64,000 nt of DNA. It comes from Pseudomonas bharatica CSV86. Its GTDB lineage: Bacteria > Pseudomonadota > Gammaproteobacteria > Pseudomonadales > Pseudomonadaceae. Of the stretch, positions 8,260 to 16,634 are shown one piece after another. The stretch covers positions 2,147,001 to 2,211,000 of the forward strand of contig NZ_AMWJ02000001.1 in NCBI RefSeq assembly GCF_000319305.2, in the 5' to 3' direction. Every line of letters starts with the position of its first letter. The stretch's first letter is position 1. The position numbers and the translations under genes are program-made. The notes below the pieces were generated by a model. That model ran no database searches. It had not been told where the DNA came from and worked only from the letters and a program-made list of their open reading frames with translations.

Positions 8260-9294
8260 TCAGAAAAACAGGTAGGTGGCGTAACCGGCAATCATCGCCA
8301 TAGCAAAAATGACTGCTAAAAACGCCGCTAAAAGCTTCAGCGTGAACAAAGAGCGCAACAGAATGAGCTCAGTCAGGCTGGCTCCGGCACTGCCGATGAT
8401 CAACGCTAGCACCGTCCCGGCACCCACGCCTTTGGCCATCAGAGCCGCTGCCAGAGGTATGACGGCTTCAGCGCGAATATACAACGGCACGCCGATGACA
8501 GCGGCAACTGGAATGGCAAAGGGATTATCTGGGCCTGCATACTGCTCCAATAAGTCAGTGGGCATGAAACCATAGATCACGCTGCCAATCGCAATACCGA
8601 TGAGCAGGTAAGGCAACACATCGATAAAGTCCGACCAAGCTTCCCGCCACACACCACTGTACTTCCCTTCTTTCTTAACCGTGACAGTGGGTTGACTGTC
8701 ACAGCATTCGCTAGACGTAGAGACTGTTGTCTTCCTATCAGCCCCGCAAGAAGCCGTCTTCGGAGTGGTGTCGCAGCTGTTGGTGCCGCAACTCGATGCG
8801 GTCGATGTAGCACTGCACGGGCTTGCTGATGAACTACATCCACTGCTCTCTTGTGTCGCCGTCCGGCGCACATAACGCTCGAAGCCAAGCGTGTGAAGCA
8901 GCCATCCGGCACCTACCGCGACCACCAAAGCGGCGAGCACATAGATAGCAGTAAGTGTCCATCCAAACGTGGCAACCAGCAGGCCGACGACGATAGGATT
9001 CAGCAACGGAGATGAGAAAAGAAACACCATCATCGGCCCAAAACCGGCCCGTGCCCGAATCAACCCTTTCAACATGGGGATAGTCGAGCAACTACAGAAG
9101 GGCGTTATAGCTCCTAAACCAGCAGCAAGAAAATAGCCTCGCTTCCCACTGGAAGTCAGTAACGCTTCCACCTTGGATGGTGGGATGTGACGTTGAAGAA
9201 CTCCGACCAGCAAGCTAATGCCAATGAATAAAACCGATAGCTCGATAGCGAGAAAGGCGAACATGCCTAGAGCGTCTTGGAGTTGAGATGACAT
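8260..9294 (-). CDS. ArsP-like permease (PF03773 type) with Cys-rich loop, IS passenger
   Basis: 344 aa with about eight hydrophobic helices in two halves. The first half contains LGAITPFCSCSTIPMLKGL (about 60-78), the second AAVIGVPLYIRAEAVIPLAAALM and GSAGASLTELILLRSL, typical of the ArsP_1/DUF318 permeases, some of which expel trivalent organoarsenicals. The cytoplasmic linker (about 148-202) has around nine cysteines, including SSGCSS, SSCGTNSC and ECCDSQ, suggesting thiol ligation of a soft metal or metalloid. Divergent from an ArsR-type regulator with a CC motif, which supports an inducible efflux pair. The substrate is inferred, not shown. Confidence 0.8.
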   Translation of the reverse strand: MSSQLQDALGMFAFLAIELSVLFIGISLLVGVLQRHIPPSKVEALLTSSGKRGYFLAAGLGAITPFCSCSTIPMLKGLIRARAGFGPMMVFLFSSPLLNPIVVGLLVATFGWTLTAIYVLAALVVAVGAGWLLHTLGFERYVRRTATQESSGCSSSASPCSATSTASSCGTNSCDTTPKTASCGADRKTTVSTSSECCDSQPTVTVKKEGKYSGVWREAWSDFIDVLPYLLIGIAIGSVIYGFMPTDLLEQYAGPDNPFAIPVAAVIGVPLYIRAEAVIPLAAALMAKGVGAGTVLALIIGSAGASLTELILLRSLFTLKLLAAFLAVIFAMAMIAGYATYLFF

Positions 9295-9310
9295 TCAATA
9301 TTACTCCTAT

Positions 9311-9330
9311 ATTTCTAGTATTGTCGAAAT
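9311..9330. promoter_or_regulatory. Operator-like palindrome 1 (permease side)
   Basis: ATTTCTAGTATTGTCGAAAT. It shares the pattern A-TTCTAG-A---TCGAA-T with the element at 9373-9392 and lies 17 bases upstream of the permease start. Likely ArsR-family binding site. Confidence 0.6.
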
Positions 9331-9372
9331 GATGTACGCAGCCTACTTGCGTTTATCCGACCTGTCAACTAT

Positions 9373-9392
9373 AATTCTAGAAACATCGAATT
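9373..9392. promoter_or_regulatory. Operator-like palindrome 2 (regulator side)
   Basis: AATTCTAGAAACATCGAATT, 13 bases upstream of the regulator ATG at 9406. Together with 9311-9330 it brackets the divergent promoters, which fits autoregulation plus control of the permease. Confidence 0.6.
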
Positions 9393-9405
9393 ATTGGGGC
9401 GTGCT

Positions 9406-9720
9406 ATGGATCACGAAAAGGTTGCAGCCAGCTTAGCTGAGCTAGGGAATAGTCACCGACTGTCCGTGTTCCGCTTTCTGGTCAAAGCTGGCCATGATGG
9501 GGCTTCGGTCGGAGATATCCAGAAGGGGCTGGGTATTCCTGCTTCGACGCTATCACATCACCTTGCGCGCATGGCCAAGGTAGGGCTGATCCGGCAGGAG
9601 AAACATAGCCGCACGATTGTCTGTATACCCGAGTATGGGCACCTAGAGAATTTGATCGGTTTCTTACAAGAGGAATGTTGTGCAGGTGTCCGGATTGCGC
9701 ATGAACCAGAACCGCTTTGA
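9406..9720 (+). CDS. ArsR-family regulator, IS passenger
   Basis: 104 aa from ATG 9406 (MDHEKVAASLAELGNSHRL). Winged helix: VGDIQKGLGIPASTLSHHLARMAKVGLIRQEKHSR, with the ArsR-type recognition helix STLSHHLARM (about residues 48-57). A C-terminal EECCAG gives adjacent cysteines that could bind a metalloid or heavy metal. It is divergent from the permease, and an identical copy lies at 63467-63781. ATG preferred over the upstream in-frame start at 9394 because that would run through operator 2. Confidence 0.85.
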   Translation: MDHEKVAASLAELGNSHRLSVFRFLVKAGHDGASVGDIQKGLGIPASTLSHHLARMAKVGLIRQEKHSRTIVCIPEYGHLENLIGFLQEECCAGVRIAHEPEPL

Positions 9721-9896
9721 CGCTTGCCCAGCTCTCGCTGTCCTCCCTAGTCAGCATCGCTATGAAGACTCAGGCGAAGGTGGAAACAGAAAATTGGCAG
9801 TAGAGTAGGCTGAAGAGGATCAATCAGATAATCCGCTGAGAAAGATTTTCTTCTTTACATCTTTGGCATTTTATCAACCAGAAATTCCGGATACCC

Positions 9897-9904
9897 AAGC
9901 TTTT
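9897..9904. repeat. Target duplication AAGCTTTT, right copy
   Basis: Identical to 6904-6911; marks the exact right boundary of the ISL3 element after ...GGATACCC. Confidence 0.95.
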
Positions 9905-10507
9905 CAAGGATGAATGGAGCGTGATCTCACAGGCTCCGTACGTGTTTACCGTCTTCGGTGTAATGTGCTTTGCGTTGGGCTATGCGGCGGCAAAGTGGTT
10001 CTATGCCTCGGTCATTGCATCACTCAAGGGAAGAATCGAGCTCAAGCATGAGCAAGCTGAAACTTACAAAGAGGAAGCCCTACGAAACGCTGAAAAAGCT
10101 CGCGAGTTTGCGACCGCCAAGCCTCCTGAGCTGCGGCAAAAGACCTTGGATTTCGTGAAACGCTTGAAAGACTTCCTAGACCAGCATCAGCGAATGGAAC
10201 TGACCGAGATGGCCTACAGGGAACAAGATATGCTCCTGGCTGGTAGCGATAGGGAGGAATTGACCAGACGATTTAAACACCATGGGCAAAGGTCGTGGCA
10301 GTCACACTCTGAGAAAATGGCAGCGTATGACAGAGAGTTCAAAACGGATGCGATTATTCTTCGAGACGAGCTACGGAGCAGGCTGAAAGACTATAAACCC
10401 GACACGAATGGTCTACAGCGCTCCTACGAGAACGCGGTCAATGATTTCGGCTGGAGATATGTCGCCAACGATCTGGAAAAAATGGCAAAGCTGATCCAGT
10501 AGCACTC

Positions 10508-11041
10508 CTAATGCTTGTGATTACTGGAATTACCCGTAGTGTCCATGATTGCGCCGTCTGCATGAATATCTCCTGTAACTCGCAGATTTCCTTTGACAGT
10601 GACCAATGGAATCTCCAGCGTTGCTACTGGGGCCTTGATGACAACGGACTGAGTGGACTCGACTACAAGACCTCGGACGCATTTGAGTAAGGTGTCCCCT
10701 ACGCATTCTACGGTCATGACGCTTAGAGCCCGGTTGTAGCTGACAACCGTCCCATCGCTGTATCGTACGTAGTCGGTATCTTGGTCAACTACGGGCGGCG
10801 GTTCAGCGGTCGAGTAGATCCCGCCTAGGCAAACACCACCCACGCCATCAGCATCGAGCAGCACAGCCACCTGCTCCCCTATCTCTGGCATCAGTGGGCG
10901 CCGCTTGGTCCCTTGCGAATTCCGCTGCGGCACATTGAGCCAGTAGCTCTCGACCCCATCCCTGTCATCCAGACGCACACGGATACGGCACGTCATGTAG
11001 TCCACGGCGCTGACTTCGCCGTATTCAAGCTCAACACCCAT
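10508..11041 (-). CDS. Baseplate spike protein V
   Basis: 177 aa. An N-terminal OB-fold-like domain (EYGEVSAVDYMTCRIRVRLDD, then ESYWLNVPQRNSQGTKRRPLMPEIGEQVAVLLDADGVGGVCLGGIYS) is followed by a beta-helical repeat segment (VESTQSVVIKAPVATLEIPLVTVKGNLRVTGDI) and ends SSNHKH. The terminal His-Lys-His matches the metal-binding HxH at the tip of P2 gpV-type spikes that pierce the outer membrane. The start overlaps the gpD stop (position 11041 shared). Confidence 0.9.
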   Translation of the reverse strand: MGVELEYGEVSAVDYMTCRIRVRLDDRDGVESYWLNVPQRNSQGTKRRPLMPEIGEQVAVLLDADGVGGVCLGGIYSTAEPPPVVDQDTDYVRYSDGTVVSYNRALSVMTVECVGDTLLKCVRGLVVESTQSVVIKAPVATLEIPLVTVKGNLRVTGDIHADGAIMDTTGNSSNHKH

Positions 11042-12153
11042 CAGGCCACTACCTCACGCTGCGGACCATAACTGGATAGCGCCAGGTCCGGCTTGATGCT
11101 GTCCTTGTTCAACGAGATCGACGCGGCACCCACTCGGCACGTCTCCTGGTCAACCGTATAACCACCGCTACGGGTAATTCGATGATGAGCAGCAGTGATC
11201 AGGTAATCGCCGCCGAGCTTGCCGGCAGCGATCAGCGTCACGAGATTGCCGCTGACCAGGTCAGGTCGCCCCTTCGTTGTCCAGGTACCGGTTGTACGCT
11301 CCCGGTTTGCGCGCGCAAGGTCTGCCTTAGCCTTGGCCTTGGCTACCTCCTCAGATGCCGCACGCTTACGTTGCTTCTTGGTATCAGCGCTGGTTGTGGC
11401 TTTGCTGGAGCTGCTGGGCACCGCCACTGTTTCACCATTGACGATGTCATAGGCAATCAGCTTCTTCTTGGCCGGGTCCTTGTGCTTGACCGCGACCTTC
11501 TGAGGCACGACGGTGATCTGGTCCCGCACCCGCACAGTCCCCAGATCGGTCAGAGCAAAGCTGGCCACCGGCTTGCCCTTGGCCAGATCACTGATCGAGT
11601 GGAACACCATGCGCTTGCCGGTGACCTTGAACGCATAGTCATATTCGCCGGCGAGATTGCGTAGGAACTCCAGGTCGGACTCTTGCTGGGTGAGCCTGTC
11701 GAGCTTGATCGGCTCGACACGTCCCACCAGTTCCAATCCCTGGCGAGAGGCAATTTGCTTGGCCACCGCTTCGAGCGTCATGTTTTCGTAAGCGCGGTGC
11801 TCAGTTGTGCGCAGCGCGGACTGGATGCCCGCGCCCAAGGCCCGGATGTTGACTGTCGAAGGCGGTGCGCTCAGCTCCACTTCGTCGATCTCGAAGTTGC
11901 CCAGGACCCGCAGCGGTCTGCCTTGCCACCCCATTGACAGGGTCAGCATGTCGCCGTGCCCTGGATACCAAGCGTCGATCCACTTCCCCTCTACATCCTC
12001 CAGTTCAATGTCGAGGCTATCGGCCTGGCCCGTCAGAAAGTCTGAATATGTCAGTGTCAGCATGTGCTGGCTGATGTCATGAGTGATGTTGCGGTGCATG
12101 TAGCTCAGTACGAAGCGAGCCTCCGGCACCTGGTTCGGTGTCAACGCATCCAT
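11041..12153 (-). CDS. Tail hub protein, gpD (late control D) family
   Basis: 370 aa. Begins with the hub barrel (ITHDISQHMLTLTYSDFLTGQADSLDIELEDVEGKW) and continues with YENMTLEAVAKQIASRQGL and ESDLEFLRNLAGEYDYAFKVTGKRMVF (about 160-190), typical of the P2 gpD / Mu gp44 family connecting tail tube to spike. A Lys/Ala-rich charged helix (about 255-285) is inserted before the C-terminal barrel. Despite the family name it is structural. Overlaps gpX by 13 bases and gpV by one. Confidence 0.9.
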   Translation of the reverse strand: MDALTPNQVPEARFVLSYMHRNITHDISQHMLTLTYSDFLTGQADSLDIELEDVEGKWIDAWYPGHGDMLTLSMGWQGRPLRVLGNFEIDEVELSAPPSTVNIRALGAGIQSALRTTEHRAYENMTLEAVAKQIASRQGLELVGRVEPIKLDRLTQQESDLEFLRNLAGEYDYAFKVTGKRMVFHSISDLAKGKPVASFALTDLGTVRVRDQITVVPQKVAVKHKDPAKKKLIAYDIVNGETVAVPSSSSKATTSADTKKQRKRAASEEVAKAKAKADLARANRERTTGTWTTKGRPDLVSGNLVTLIAAGKLGGDYLITAAHHRITRSGGYTVDQETCRVGAASISLNKDSIKPDLALSSYGPQREVVA

Positions 12154-12347
12154 GGGGGCAGGTCCTCGGTTGTCGCTTGTTGTTCAAGCAGTGGAATGGC
12201 CAGGGTCAGGCCGGCAGGCAGGGCGGCATCGAGCGGAACGTGCGGGTTTGCCTGGACAATCGGCTGGTAGCGGTGGGCATCACCGTAGTAGTGCCATGCC
12301 AATGAGTCCCAGCGTTCTCCCTCGGTCGTGATGTGTTGGATGTACAT
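12141..12347 (-). CDS. Tail protein X (LysM-like)
   Basis: 68 aa from ATG 12347 (MYIQHITTEGERWDSLAWHYYGD). The short LysM-like domain with the WDSLAWHYYGD and PLDAALPAGLTLAIP segments is diagnostic for P2 gpX, a small tail-completion protein. Overlaps the gpD start by 13 bases; 4 bases separate it from gpU. Confidence 0.85.
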   Translation of the reverse strand: MYIQHITTEGERWDSLAWHYYGDAHRYQPIVQANPHVPLDAALPAGLTLAIPLLEQQATTEDLPPWMR

Positions 12348-12351
12348 GCGA

Positions 12352-13236
12352 TCAGGCCTTCCTGGTGATGACTTGTGCGGCCAGGCCGGCAAGTCGGGTG
12401 CGGGCGCCGTCCATGGTGGTCAGTGCCTGGTCGAGGGAATCTCTCGATGCCGAAAAGCGCTCGACGATGTTCCCCAAGTCCACGGCGTTCAGGCTGGACC
12501 GGGCACCCATGACATTCCCCAGTACGTCATCACCCAGCTTCGCCAGGTCCGCGCCGTCAGTAAGAAGCCCCGCAGCGCCGGCGAGCCCCTGCAGGGGCTC
12601 AATCGCTCGGGCAGTGACGCCGAGCAACTGAGGAACCTGTCCCAGGATCATCGAGGCGTTGCCGGCCTTCACCTGGTCATAGAGGCTCTTGCCAGCCTGC
12701 AGGACGTTCGCGGCAGTCTTGGCATGACTGATCACCGTCTGCGTGGTGCTCGGCGATGGCATGAACTTGGACAGCAGACCTGGTGAGCCAGCTGCAGCGG
12801 CAGGCGTACCACTGACTGCGGGATTGATCAGGCCGGGTGTCGGAAGCACCTTGCGGACGAAGGTGCCGGTGTACTCGCGCAGGCTCAGTTGCAGAGCCGC
12901 GACAGCGAGCTGGCCAGTGGGAGACATACGACGGTGGACCAGATTCAGCTCTGCGATTACCTGAGGCCCCAGGTAGTCCCCATTGCCCAGCACCAGCGCC
13001 AGCGGCTGATGCTTCGTCTTTGCCTCGCGCAGTGCTCGCCAGCGCGCCTCTGGATCACCAAGCTGTGCCCTTAGCTCAATGCTCAGATTGATCTCGTCCA
13101 GGCCGTCGCCAATCCACTCCAGGAGCGGCTTGCCTTTGATTCGCGCATGCTCGGCCCAGTCGGCAGCACTACGCAGCTCCATTCCGACGATACCGCCGGT
13201 AACGTTGAACTCGATATCACCCAGGATCGCGAACAT
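12352..13236 (-). CDS. Tail protein U
   Basis: 294 aa. The N-terminal ~130 residues (FAILGDIEFNVTGGIVGMEL..., KPLLEWIGDGLDEINLSIELRAQLGDPEARWRALREAK) are the P2 gpU fold. The rest is an Ala/Gly/Leu-rich extension with amphipathic helices, longer than P2 gpU (about 160 aa) but seen in many Mu-like prophages. Probably acts with the tape measure at tail tip assembly. ATG overlaps the tape measure stop. Confidence 0.85.
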   Translation of the reverse strand: MFAILGDIEFNVTGGIVGMELRSAADWAEHARIKGKPLLEWIGDGLDEINLSIELRAQLGDPEARWRALREAKTKHQPLALVLGNGDYLGPQVIAELNLVHRRMSPTGQLAVAALQLSLREYTGTFVRKVLPTPGLINPAVSGTPAAAAGSPGLLSKFMPSPSTTQTVISHAKTAANVLQAGKSLYDQVKAGNASMILGQVPQLLGVTARAIEPLQGLAGAAGLLTDGADLAKLGDDVLGNVMGARSSLNAVDLGNIVERFSASRDSLDQALTTMDGARTRLAGLAAQVITRKA

Positions 13237-15858
13237 CAGGCGAACCCTCCGCTATCCGGGCCGTAGCTGCGACGACGCCGGTCATGCTGGAAGCGCTCCA
13301 TAAAGCGCACGAACTCGTCGTAGCCACCCTTTAGCGCCTGCTGGATCTCCTGGGATTTCGCCCCGGGGGGCAGTTCGATCTTCGGTGAATAGTGAACGAC
13401 CATGCCGCTTTCGCCCTGTGCGGGAGACGCCGCCCCAGGAGCACCCATACGGCTAGCGATTGACACACGATCAGGAGAAGGCGGTGTGGGTACTGGGGAT
13501 GGTGCTGCAGGCTGGCCAAGTCTAGGTGCCGACAGATCAACCGCCGTCATCCCAGACAGGCCAAGGGTAGCTTGGCGAACAAGCCCCGCTTGCCCAGTGA
13601 TACCAATGGCTGCACCTTCGCTGATGTTCGCCCCGTAGCCAATGAAGACTCGACTCGGCGACTGGATGCCGAGCGTCTCGGTGAACCAGCCCTTTATCGA
13701 AGTGCCAACACCGACAATCGACTCTTTCGCTGCACTGAGGGCGTTGCCGATGCCGTTCACAAGGCCCGTGATGATCATGCCGCCGAATTCGCTGAACTTC
13801 GCCGGCAGCTCAATTCCGAAGTAACTCATGACCCCGCTGAATGCCCGGTAGAACAGTCCCATGGGCGAGAAGTTGACGATCAGGCCGGCGATGCCCGCTA
13901 GGCCGCCGTTGAACCCGGCTTTGATCTCCGTCCACAGCCCGCTGAAGAATCCTTTGATCGGCTCCCAATAGCGGTAGATCAGGTAGGCACCAACCGCGAT
14001 TCCGGTGATCGCCAGACCAATTGGATTCATTAACAGGGCCCGCCCAAGCCAGAGAACGGCCTGGCCGGCCAGCTTAAGACCGAACAACAAGGTACCGCCC
14101 AGGACTTTGCCCAGGGCGAGTACGCCTCGGGCAGCCATCATCAACGGCGCGCCGAATGCCATCGCTATTCCGCGCAGAAACAGTCCGCTGACGCGCAATA
14201 CTGCGCCGATGCCTGAGCCCACGCGCCTGAGCCCGTTGATCGCTGGAGCAAACTTGCCCATTTGCCATATGGCCCGCATGAGGGTCCATTTAGCGGAGAG
14301 GCTGGTGATGGTAGTGCGCATGGCAACGAAAGGCGACAGCATCAGGTTCACGCCGTAGGCCAGGCCTATGAAAGCCAGCTTGCCGGCAAGCAAGCCGGCG
14401 ACCAGCCCCACGACACCCTTAATGATGCCTGGATTCTCGCTGGCCCAGGCGGAGAAGGATTGCATCACCGGAACCACTGCCTGGGTGACATCCACCAGGG
14501 CCGGAATCAATGCACTACCGATGGAAATGCCTATATCAGACAGGTTGACCCCAAGCTGCTTCAGTTGCTCTTTGGGACTCTCCATCCGCTTTTTCCAATC
14601 GGCATCACCAACGCCCTTATCAGCGTCATCAATACTAGTCTGCTGAATTCCAGCGAGATCCTTTCGGTTTGCCAACGCAGGTCGTACAAAGGACAGCACC
14701 TGCATATCAGCAAACAGCTCGCCCAATTTGTATGCCTCATTCAGGCGTTTGAGAGCCGTTTCCCGCTCGGCGGCGTCCTTTATTTCCATCGCTTTCTGAA
14801 ACTCGCCTGCTGCCTTCGGCCCTTTGGTCCCGACGTACTGGGTGATGATTTCCAGCATCGCTTGGACGGGCGTAAGGCCTTTGCCGACTAGGCTGCCCAT
14901 GGATTTCTGAAGGTCTATACCAGCGCCTTCAAACGACTTGAGCGTGTCCTTGGCCGTTAGCTTTGAGAGGAAGTTCTTGAAGTTATTCGCAGCTTCGTCG
15001 TTGGTACCCGCGCCGCGTCGGGCGATTTGTAGAGAAGCCCCGATCTCGGCGACCGCTCGCTCGCCTGTAATGCCTAGAGCCGCGAACTGGGGGTCAACTG
15101 AGGTAGCCATCTGGCCATGTCCGCCAGTTCGAATTGCCCGCTCTTGCCCGCCGAAGCCAGCATGTTCATAGACCGCTCAAACCCTGCAGCGCTGATGCCA
15201 AGGTTGTCATTCAGGGCAATAGCCACCGAACCTAGATCATCCATGCTGGCTCGCGTTGCAGTCGCGAACTTGGCCATTAGAGGTGAATAGTCCGCTAGCT
15301 CTTTCGCGTCCGATATACCCCGGCGATGAGCACGGCTGCACCTTTAGCGACTTCGGTCTGAGTCTGGTTCCACCTCAAGGCAGCACCGCGCATGACATTG
15401 CTCAGACGCTCCTCTTCCGCTCCGTCAAAGCCACCCGTGATTGCGATGTCGTTGGTCTGGTCCTTGAAATCCATGGCCGTACGCATCGACTGGATTATTG
15501 GCGCTCCCATGACTGCTGCGGTTCCGACTGTCTCCATTGCCTGGCCACGCAGGTCCGCGCGAGCGTTCTTTAGTGTTTCGCCGCGCGCGATGCTGGTGTT
15601 GAGGCGTTCCTGCTTAAGCTTGAGCTGATCGATGCTTCGCCCGATCTGGTCGTATTGGCGGCGCATTCGACCCAAGCCGGCACCGCCACTTGCCAAAGCG
15701 GCAGACAACTCTGCACCCAAGGTCTTGTGTTTGGCAGTCAAGCCATCGGTGGCCCGGCCAAGCTGCTGTACCGTGGACTTGGCTGTACCGAACGCGGCAT
15801 GCAGGCTGCCCGATACGGCAGCGCCGATTTTCAATCCAACCAGGACTTCATTGGCCAT
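13236..15858 (-). CDS. Tail tape measure protein, two frameshifts
   Basis: About 874 aa once two single-base losses are restored. From ATG 15858 the protein runs through a coiled coil (LGRMRRQYDQIGRSIDQLKLKQERL) and the TMP core (AMDFKDQTNDIAITGG). Break 1 is at the C run 15318-15321, after IAG; adding one base continues ISDAKELADYSPLMAKFATATR. Break 2 is at the G run 15089-15093, after LPQLTP; adding one base continues QFAALGITGERAVAEIG. The remainder has several hydrophobic Gly/Ala-rich segments (about residues 480-640) and a soluble C-terminus. It sets tail length and likely threads into the host membrane. Confidence 0.85.
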
Positions 15859-15877
15859 AGTTTGCTACGCTGCTGAA

Positions 15878-16135
15878 ATGTTCGAAAAAGTCGCCTTGAT
15901 CACCGCCAACACCCTTTATGCACTCGCCATCGGCGCCGGTGTGATCTGGCTCGCCTGGCTGTGCCTGGTGAACCTGCCGTTCTGGCTGGCGGTGCTGATG
16001 TTCTGTCTCGGCCTGCCGTTGCTGGCCATGGCAGCCACCCCCATTGCGGCGGGTGGTGCCTTGCTGGCCGGGCTGATCGCTGGGCTGGTCACGCTTATTG
16101 CCTCAGTTGCTCGGCGGCCTCAACGCGGCGGTTGA
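15878..16135 (+). CDS. Small membrane protein on the opposite strand
   Basis: 85 aa from ATG 15878. Three hydrophobic segments (about residues 5-28, 31-50 and 52-76) nearly fill it and it ends VARRPQRGG, a typical positive cytoplasmic tail. It occupies the gap between the tape measure start (15858) and the tail chaperone frames, running against the late operon. Its 3' end overlaps the E' frame by 41 bases. I infer a phage moron or accessory membrane gene; no family recognised. Confidence 0.5.
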   Translation: MFEKVALITANTLYALAIGAGVIWLAWLCLVNLPFWLAVLMFCLGLPLLAMAATPIAAGGALLAGLIAGLVTLIASVARRPQRGG

Positions 16136-16331
16136 TCTCCCGCTCGCACACCTCGCACCAGCGCCAATAGTCATCCATTGTCAGCTTGCGGATTTCCGAC
16201 GGTTGCATCCTGAGCACCAGGAGCAGCGCTTCGTCCCAGGACAACAGCGATGTCTCCGCCGCCAGCCATTTCCCGAAATACATCACTGACGACCCGGGAA
16301 TCGGCGATGTCGAGTTCGCCCAGGTCTTCAA
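16095..16331 (-). CDS. Tail assembly chaperone extension (E' frame)
   Basis: The useful part is the downstream reading frame SLLSWDEALLLVLRMQPSEIRKLTMDDYWRWCEVCEREINRRVEAAEQL, which has no good start of its own and overlaps the 3' half of the E frame. This is the P2 E+E' layout, in which a minority product is made by ribosomal frameshifting. Relative to E the frame is displaced by +1, equivalent to -2, the direction reported for Mu rather than the usual -1. Candidate slip region: the GGCGGCGGAGAC stretch near 16253-16264. Confidence 0.7.
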   Translation of the reverse strand: MKTWANSTSPIPGSSVMYFGKWLAAETSLLSWDEALLLVLRMQPSEIRKLTMDDYWRWCEVCEREINRRVEAAEQLRQ

Positions 16332-16512
16332 CAGTCAGGCCGGTCATCTTTGCGAACAGAAAGTCTTCCTGGGCGGCTTCGTCTTTCGGTGAAAAGTTGT
16401 GTGCTGCGGCCAAGTCTTTGCGCTTGAGCCGCTTGATCGGCAGCGATTCGATACGGGTGCCGGCGGCAGTGTCGAAGGGGAACTTGAGAGGGATGTTGAG
16501 TGAGTCGGCCAT
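16171..16512 (-). CDS. Tail assembly chaperone E (Mu gp41 / P2 gpE family)
   Basis: 113 aa from ATG 16512 (MADSLNIPLKFPFDTAAG). Key block: IKRLKRKDLAAAHNFSPKDEAAQEDFLFAKMTGLTVEDLGELDIADSRVVSDVFREM (about residues 28-85), the phage_TAC_7 pattern. It binds the tape measure before tube polymerisation. It precedes the tape measure in the transcript and is the first gene after the late motif at 16589-16609, so it probably opens the E-tape measure-U-X-D-V unit. Confidence 0.85.
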   Translation of the reverse strand: MADSLNIPLKFPFDTAAGTRIESLPIKRLKRKDLAAAHNFSPKDEAAQEDFLFAKMTGLTVEDLGELDIADSRVVSDVFREMAGGGDIAVVLGRSAAPGAQDATVGNPQADNG

Positions 16513-16588
16513 CTGATGCTCCAAGGCTGATCAATCTGATCAGTTGCTCTGAATGAGCCTTGAGCATCGCACCTGGACTAGGTGCCGA

Positions 16589-16609
16589 CTTTTAATCGGG
16601 TTTAAAGAG
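16589..16609 (-). promoter_or_regulatory. Late dyad motif, copy 3
   Basis: CTTTTAATCGGGTTTAAAG, read on the top strand, is an imperfect palindrome with 7-bp arms (CTTTTAA / TTTAAAG) and a 5-bp TCGGG spacer. It follows directly after the terminator at 16610-16631 and precedes the tail chaperone, so transcription most likely restarts here. Confidence 0.75.
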
Positions 16610-16631
16610 AAAGCCCCGCAGTGGCGGGGCT
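16610..16631 (-). terminator. Terminator after the 16635-17210 gene
   Basis: Perfect 8-bp stem AGCCCCGC (16612-16619) / GCGGGGCT (16624-16631) with a CACT-type tetraloop and a TTTCTCTTT run on the minus strand. It lies 3 bases beyond the stop of the leftward gene. Confidence 0.8.
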
Positions 16632-16634
16632 GAT

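Larger units (their letters stand above)
6912..9896. mobile_element. ISL3-family insertion sequence, copy 1 (complete, 2,985 bp)
   Basis: Ends are imperfect inverted repeats: left GGGTATACGGATTTAATGGT, right (read inward) GGGTATCCGGAATTTCTGGT, about 20 of the first 24 bases shared. A perfect AAGCTTTT duplication flanks it. Contents in order: transposase (-), permease (-), two operator-like palindromes, ArsR-type regulator (+), and a 176-base noncoding tail (9721-9896) that holds the right IR and no ORF I trust. The perfect duplication means neither end has recombined with the second copy at 63291 since insertion. Confidence 0.95.
6892..10502 (+). pseudogene. Phage membrane coiled-coil protein, split by the ISL3 element
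   Basis: Before insertion the gene read ATG GAA TTG CTC AAG CTT TTC AAG GAT GAA TGG AGC from 6892. Joining 6892-6911 to 9905 restores one uninterrupted frame of about 202 aa. The element cuts after codon 6, and the left fragment now stops at TAA inside the IR. The rest (9897-10502) has one transmembrane helix (VFTVFGVMCFALGYAAAKWF), then a long charged coiled coil and a C-terminal YVANDLEKMAKLI. It lies on the opposite strand to the late genes between gpV and gpW, the position of a moron. A GTG at 9921 could restart translation. Function unknown. Confidence 0.85.
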
